Positions 59,534 to 64,000 of a stretch of 64,000 nt of DNA are shown one piece after another. The stretch comes from Chloroflexota bacterium (GTDB lineage Bacteria; Chloroflexota; UBA6077; FW602-bin22; JAMCVK01). Location of the stretch: NCBI GenBank assembly GCA_023475225.1, contig JAMCVK010000015.1, positions 1 to 64,000 of the forward strand. The letters run 5' to 3'. The notes beneath the pieces were generated by a model. The model saw only the letters and a list, made by a program, of their open reading frames with translations. It was not told the origin of the DNA and did no database searches. A program made the translations under genes and the position numbers. Every line of letters starts with the position of its first letter. Position 1 is the stretch's first letter.

Positions 59534-60805
59534 TCACCTCCTGATCGTCTGCCCTCGTTCTGGACCGACCGAGACGATGGTGATCGGAACACCGATTAGT
59601 TCCTCGAGGCGTCGCACGTAATCCTGGGCGGCTGAGGGCAAATCAGCGAAGCTTTTCGCTCCCTGAATCGAGGTCCGCCAGCCGGGCATCTTCTCATAGA
59701 TGGGCCGACAATGGCTGAGGAATTGGGCATCGCCATCCACATAATGGACGCGCTTTCCATCCACCTCATAGCCTACGGCGATCTCGATCTCGGCGAATTG
59801 GTCAAGGACGTCTAATTTGGTCAGGGCCATCTCCGTGAAACCGTTGAGCATGGCACTGAAACGGGCGATCTCAGCGTCGAACCACCCACAGCGACGCGGT
59901 CGGCCGGTAGTGACACCTCGCTCCGCCCCGAACTCGCGCAGCAGTTCGCCCGTCTCGTCGCTGAGCTCGGTAGGCATGGGTCCGTGCCCCACTCGTGTCG
60001 TATAGGCCTTGACTACTCCCACAACCCGTTTTATCTCGGCGGGCGGGATGCCGGCTCCACTGGTACCCTCATTAGCCAGTGTCGTTGAAGCAGTGCAGAA
60101 AGGATAGGTGCCCCAATCGGGATCCAAGAGCGTACCTTGAGCACCCTCCAGAAGGATCCTTTTGTTCTCAGCGAGGGCCTTTTGTACGATAGGAAACGGC
60201 TCACAGATGAAAGGAGCCAGCACCGCATAGAGGGACCTGTACTGCGAGAAGATCTGCTCAAGGGAGAGTGGCTCTTCGCCAAGGGCTGCGATAAGCCTGT
60301 TTTTGACGCTCAACTGCATCCCCAGCTTCTCCGCGAAGACCGACTCATCGGCCATATCGGCCAGACGAATGCCATTGTAACTCACCTTATCGGCATAAGT
60401 GGGGCCGATCCCTCGTCCGGTCGTACCTACGCTGCTCTTCCCTTTGGCCGCCTCATACAAACGGTCGAGCAAACGGTGATAGGGCATAACCACATGACAC
60501 CGCTGAGAAACGAGGAGCCGTCCGGTCGTATCCACACCCTTCTCTCTAAGGGACTCGATCTCCTCAAGCAGCGTTTCCAGATCAACGAGCACCCCTCCCC
60601 CAATGATACAGGTGACCCTGGGGTTAAAGATACCCGAAGGAATTAAGTGAAATCTACTGATACCGTATTCGTTTACGACGGTGTGCCCGGCGTTGGCCCC
60701 ACCGTTGAAGCGGATGACGAAATCGGCCTCCTGGGCCAGAAGGTCGATTATCTTACCCTTCCCCTCATCACCCCATTGTGCTCCGATGATGGCTGTAACT
60801 GACAT
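59534..60805 (-). CDS. purA: adenylosuccinate synthetase
   Basis: 423-aa enzyme joining IMP and aspartate with GTP. The N-terminal GAQWGDEGKGKIIDLL, the switch region VGTTGRGIGPTYADKVS and the C-terminal VGPERGQTIRR are intact. AAAGGAGG precedes ATG 60805. With purB and purE upstream on the same strand it forms a purine group, interrupted only by a repeat-filled gap. Confidence 0.95.
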   Translation of the reverse strand: MSVTAIIGAQWGDEGKGKIIDLLAQEADFVIRFNGGANAGHTVVNEYGISRFHLIPSGIFNPRVTCIIGGGVLVDLETLLEEIESLREKGVDTTGRLLVSQRCHVVMPYHRLLDRLYEAAKGKSSVGTTGRGIGPTYADKVSYNGIRLADMADESVFAEKLGMQLSVKNRLIAALGEEPLSLEQIFSQYRSLYAVLAPFICEPFPIVQKALAENKRILLEGAQGTLLDPDWGTYPFCTASTTLANEGTSGAGIPPAEIKRVVGVVKAYTTRVGHGPMPTELSDETGELLREFGAERGVTTGRPRRCGWFDAEIARFSAMLNGFTEMALTKLDVLDQFAEIEIAVGYEVDGKRVHYVDGDAQFLSHCRPIYEKMPGWRTSIQGAKSFADLPSAAQDYVRRLEELIGVPITIVSVGPERGQTIRR

Positions 60806-60830
60806 TGATTGTCCTCCTTTGAATATTCCC

Positions 60831-61015
60831 TCATCCCCCTGCCCCCTTCTCCCAGCGGGAGAAGGGGGGAATTATAGGCTAGGGCGGAGCCCTAGGACCC
60901 ACCCAGAAGGGGTGACCCCCTTCTGGACTACCCCTTAAGAGAAGGGGGGTTGGCTCTGGGCTAGCGCGATTCACCCCAAGTAGTGGGGCGGCGCCCTCCT
61001 CCTTGACCGCCCCTG
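60831..61015 (-). repeat. dispersed triple-hairpin repeat between purE and purA
   Basis: Reverse orientation: hairpin 3 (60842-60868), hairpin 2 CTAGGGC-GGA-GCCCTAG (60879-60895), hairpin 1 CCAGAAGGGG-TGAC-CCCCTTCTGG (60903-60926), all perfect. An extension (to about 61015) with GTAGTGGGGCGGCGCCCTCC matches part of the 19.6-kb copy. The element separates purE from purA by 230 bp. Confidence 0.85.
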
Positions 61016-61035
61016 TTCCTTCTTAAATTTCCTCC

Positions 61036-61518
61036 TTAGCGGCCGCCCACCTCCTGGTCAGCAGCGATGACTTCATCGGCCAGTCCCTGTTTATATCCCC
61101 TCAATTTCGTGCGCAAGCCCTCATCCTGTAGACTGAGAATCTTAATCGCTGCTAGTGCCGCCGCCTCTGGTTCCAATACAGTGACACAGGCTATCCCACT
61201 GGGCATCCGCAGCGAAGAAAATATATCCAACCCGGCATAACGTTCCCCATAGGGAGGACAGCTGATGACTGGCGCCAAGCTGTGCCCATCGATCATCCCG
61301 GCTAAGGCGTTAGATAACCCAGCAACGGCAATATAAACTATACTTTTGTTCGCCTGCTCATAATCGCGGAGCATAGCCAGGAGATGAGCAGCTGTTTTAT
61401 GCACTGAGGCAATGTGAATCTTGGAGGACACACCAAAGCGACGCAAGATCTCAGCTATCTCCCGACCTCGCTCCAAATCCGCAGAGGAGCCCAAAATAAT
61501 TGGCACCAAAGGTTCCAC
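61036..61518 (-). CDS. purE: class II PurE, phosphoribosylaminoimidazole carboxylase
   Basis: 160-aa PurE. Sequence features match class II (AIR carboxylase, as in animals and some anaerobes) rather than the common class I mutase: SVHKTAAHLL in place of S-A-H-R-T-P, AVAGLSNALAGMIDGHSLAPV in place of GGAAHLPGM, and VISCPP then FSSLRMPSGIACVTVLEPEA. Class II enzymes carboxylate AIR directly with CO2 and need no PurK; none is adjacent. GTG 61518 follows AGAGGT. It lies 25 bp after purB. Confidence 0.85.
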   Translation of the reverse strand: MEPLVPIILGSSADLERGREIAEILRRFGVSSKIHIASVHKTAAHLLAMLRDYEQANKSIVYIAVAGLSNALAGMIDGHSLAPVISCPPYGERYAGLDIFSSLRMPSGIACVTVLEPEAAALAAIKILSLQDEGLRTKLRGYKQGLADEVIAADQEVGGR

Positions 61519-61543
61519 CGTTTTACCTCTCCTTGACTGTCTA

Positions 61544-62953
61544 TTAGGACGCGGTGGCCAGCGTTTGCCGCGCCTGCGCTATGAATCTCTCACAACGGTC
61601 CATGACATCACCGATGTAGGTAGCCGTATCCAGGAGCCTGGCCAGAAGCGGTTGGGGGACGTGAGCAGCGATCCGCGGTTCCTGGCTCAACAAGGCGGGG
61701 AGAGGATTAGGCTCACCCTTCCAAACCGCTTGCCAGGCCTGCATAGCGTACTGGCGAATAAGCTCGTGCATCTCCTGTCGGTCAGCCCCAGCCTTAACCA
61801 GCTCCATAAGGAGCGCTTCTGTACTGATGAAGGGCCCGTAAGCATCCAAATTCCTTTTCAGCTGTTCCTCATAAATGACCAACCCCTCGATAACCTTCTG
61901 AGCCAGAAGGAGAAGCTCATCTGTGGCCAGGAAGCCCTCCGGCAGAAGCAGACGACGATTAGCCGAATCGTCCAGGGTACGTTCCAAAAGGGAGTTAGCC
62001 GCATTGTCCCAAGCCACCTGCGGTAGCCCGCGTATGAAGCGGGCCAACGAACAGATTCTTTCGGAGATGACGGGATTGCGTTTGAAGGCCATCGTTGAGG
62101 AACCAACCTGCTCCCGGCCAAATGGTTCGGCCATTTCGCCAAAGCCTGCCGACTGAAGGAGGCGCAGGTCAAAGGCGAACTTATGAAGGGACTCAGCAAT
62201 AGAAGCCAGGACGTTCAGCACAAGCCAATCGAACTTGCGGGGATAGACCTGAGTAGCGACCAAGACGTAGGGAAGACCTAATTTCGCCATGACCTTCTTT
62301 TCCATCTCCGCGGCGCTCATCCCCCGCTCCTCAAGCAAACGGGTATAAGCAGACGATGTGCCGACGGCCCCCTTAAGCCCCTTACCCTTGACCATCGCCC
62401 TGGTGGCCCATAACTCCTCCAAATCGGCCAAAAGTTCCTGACCATAGACAGCCAGGCGATAGCCGATGGTAGTCGGTTCGGCGGGCTGAAGGTGGGTATA
62501 GCCCATACAAACGACAGCCTTGTACCCCTCGATCCTGGCCAGGAAGGTCTTCAGGAGGGCAGCGAGACGCCTTTCGATGAGCCCCAGAGCCTCTCTTATC
62601 CGCAGCATCTCGGCGTTGTCTGAGATATCAGCCGAAGTAGCTCCCATATGGAGACGGCCACCGCCGAGGGGGGATTGCTCGGCGAAGGTCCTCAGCTCGG
62701 CTACCAGATCGTGCTGTACCCTCTCTTCGATCTCAAGGGCTCGCTGTACATCGATCTGGTCAGCGTGAGCCCGCAGGTCAGCCAGCTCCGCTGGAGAAAC
62801 CAGCCCCACCTCGGCCTGCACCTCAGCCAGGGCGACCCAGATACGACGGAGAAGGCACCGGAAATACCCCTCTGACCACAGATGGCGCATCTCCTCACTA
62901 CCGTAGCGCCAGGTGAAGGGGGAGAGATAAGTGGCGAAGTTGTAAGTGGTCAT
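61544..62953 (-). CDS. purB: adenylosuccinate lyase
   Basis: 469-aa fumarase/aspartase-superfamily enzyme. MGATSADISDNAEML, CMGYTHLQPAEPTTIGYR and the signature SSTMAFKRNPVISERIC are present. It cleaves SAICAR and adenylosuccinate, releasing fumarate. It starts 6 bp after the MFS gene stop with AAGGTG upstream, so it may be co-transcribed with it. Confidence 0.93.
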   Translation of the reverse strand: MTTYNFATYLSPFTWRYGSEEMRHLWSEGYFRCLLRRIWVALAEVQAEVGLVSPAELADLRAHADQIDVQRALEIEERVQHDLVAELRTFAEQSPLGGGRLHMGATSADISDNAEMLRIREALGLIERRLAALLKTFLARIEGYKAVVCMGYTHLQPAEPTTIGYRLAVYGQELLADLEELWATRAMVKGKGLKGAVGTSSAYTRLLEERGMSAAEMEKKVMAKLGLPYVLVATQVYPRKFDWLVLNVLASIAESLHKFAFDLRLLQSAGFGEMAEPFGREQVGSSTMAFKRNPVISERICSLARFIRGLPQVAWDNAANSLLERTLDDSANRRLLLPEGFLATDELLLLAQKVIEGLVIYEEQLKRNLDAYGPFISTEALLMELVKAGADRQEMHELIRQYAMQAWQAVWKGEPNPLPALLSQEPRIAAHVPQPLLARLLDTATYIGDVMDRCERFIAQARQTLATAS

Positions 62954-62959
62954 ATGCGA

Positions 62960-64000
62960 TCACACCTTTCTTCTGATAAGGAAGGCCAGGCCAGATGACC
63001 CGATAGCTACCAGGGCCAACCAGGCGAAGACGCTATCCAAGCTGAGCTGGTCAATAAGATAACCGACGGCTGGCGTGACTACGCCTCCCGTCTCCTGCAC
63101 GAGAAAGTAATAGAAGCTGAGAAAGGTAGCCCGCTGTTCCCAAGGCACAATATCGGCGATCATCGATTCCAGGACAGGCATCCTGACCATAGACGTGATG
63201 CCGTAGAGAACCATCACGACAATCAGGACAGGACCATACGGGGAGAGGGTCACCAAATATAATAGGGGACCGGTAAGGGCCACGGAGAGGACGATAAGGG
63301 GCTTGCGGCCGAAGCGGTCCGAGAGCGTGCCGCCCAATGGACCGGCCACGATGCCCGAGCCGAGGACGACCCCTACGATCATACCCGCGTAAACCGGGGA
63401 AACACCGTGCTTATCCACTAAATAGAGGGGCAAGAAAGAGTTCACCCCAGAGGTGATAGCCTGCGTGATCACGGCTATAGCCACAATGATGCCTACCATC
63501 TGCACTATCTCACGAAGCTGGACATGTTGACCTGGGTCAGCCAGCGCTGCCCTCCGGGTGACTTGCTCCTCTGGCGCACGCACCAATCTCCAGAAAAGGA
63601 AGGAGGCAAGAATGGCCGGTGCAGCCAGAATGAGAAAGGCAGGCCGCCAACCGGCCAGGCTGGCGATCGATCCGGCCATGATGGGGGTGAGCAAGAAGCT
63701 CGAGGAACCACCAATGATGTGAATGCCCAGGGATCGACCCGTCCGCTCGCGGCCGGCAATCTGGGAGAGAAGGGAAGCAGCCAGGGGGTGATAGGCAGCG
63801 CCAAAGAATCCCATAACGGCCAGCAGAAACAGCACCTGATGATAGTCTATGGAGAGACCAATGCCGAAGGTGGTCAAGGCCACACCGAGTAATCCGAGAG
63901 AGATGAGAGTCCTTTTGCCCATCTCCCAGCGATCAGAGGCTGCAGCGATAGGCACGTGAGCAAAGCCATACACCAGGCTGTAGGCCGAAAAGAGTAGCCC
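62960..64000 (-). CDS. MFS transporter, N-terminus beyond the window
   Basis: At least 346 residues of a major facilitator superfamily protein; the frame is open to the window edge, so the start lies outside. The conserved loop motif is visible near the edge (ASDRWEMGKRTLISLG) and again in GGTLSDRFGRKPLIVLS, with about eleven membrane helices. Its substrate is not evident. Position before purB suggests at most shared transcription. Confidence 0.85.
   Translation of the reverse strand, partial: GLLFSAYSLVYGFAHVPIAAASDRWEMGKRTLISLGLLGVALTTFGIGLSIDYHQVLFLLAVMGFFGAAYHPLAASLLSQIAGRERTGRSLGIHIIGGSSSFLLTPIMAGSIASLAGWRPAFLILAAPAILASFLFWRLVRAPEEQVTRRAALADPGQHVQLREIVQMVGIIVAIAVITQAITSGVNSFLPLYLVDKHGVSPVYAGMIVGVVLGSGIVAGPLGGTLSDRFGRKPLIVLSVALTGPLLYLVTLSPYGPVLIVVMVLYGITSMVRMPVLESMIADIVPWEQRATFLSFYYFLVQETGGVVTPAVGYLIDQLSLDSVFAWLALVAIGSSGLAFLIRRKV

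Noticed and set aside
60137-60646. Plus-strand frame opposite purA
   Set aside because: Antisense to a conserved housekeeping enzyme.

Overview
The window reads as chromosomal DNA from a bacterium, most probably an uncultured member of the Chloroflexota. The evidence is indirect: threonine/proline-rich linkers on exported proteins, a Tat-type lipoprotein sugar-binding protein, a type IV pilus cluster without PilP/PilQ (no outer-membrane secretin), a secreted Kelch protein ending in a YFPLVMK-like tail, and moderately high G+C. No rRNA, tRNA or CRISPR array was recognised.

Layout. 1-173 is the end of an insertion sequence whose second copy lies at about 46260-47772 in the opposite orientation, so the two copies bracket a 46-kb segment. 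177-17139 is a LacI-controlled catabolic operon: a sugar ABC importer, three UroD-superfamily methyltransferase-like proteins, a corrinoid protein, a divergent GH38 glycosidase, a zinc dehydrogenase, a LarA-like protein, a lyxose/mannose isomerase and a xylulokinase. I infer that it takes up and dismantles an O-methylated sugar or glycoside; this combination is the best candidate for an undescribed pathway. 17192-22968 (minus strand) holds an AIR-synthase-like protein, a metallo-hydrolase, an ABC exporter whose permease is fused to a SpoIIM-like domain, and a sugar epimerase. 23221-25828 encodes three minor-pilin-like proteins.

26242-31449 is an accessory-looking module: an active-looking tyrosine recombinase behind a promoter with an embedded palindrome, an XRE regulator, a catalytically dead tyrosine recombinase behind a consensus promoter, a protein with a C-terminal DnaA domain-I-like segment, a pseudo-response regulator and a small Cys/Trp protein. 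A 21-bp inverted repeat covers the XRE promoter and also sits upstream of the dead-recombinase promoter, resembling a phage-type switch. 31567-44893 is a type IV pilus operon (pilB, pilC, 18-repeat Kelch protein, pilN fused to a discoidin domain, pilO, HD-GYP, pilM, pilD, pilT), followed by pilA with its own promoter and terminator.

45248-50607 is a mobile island: a Phd/PIN toxin-antitoxin pair, a frameshifted ISLre2-type element, an adenine methylase, a SacI-like restriction enzyme with a 3' frameshift, a DUF6941-like protein and a serine-recombinase stub. 50784-54894 encodes a P-type ATPase and two TrkA-type proteins, then a glycogen-debranching-like enzyme. The right end (minus strand) is housekeeping: MFS transporter (cut by the edge), purB, class II purE, purA, mobB, mobA and rsmG.

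A dispersed intergenic element built of three successive hairpins recurs at 19.3, 26.1, 44.3, 57.4 and 60.9 kb, with degenerate pieces at 23.0 and 45 kb. Its stems are kept while their sequences change in a compensatory way. One copy has been read into the C-terminus of the debranching enzyme and a related hairpin forms the pilA terminator.
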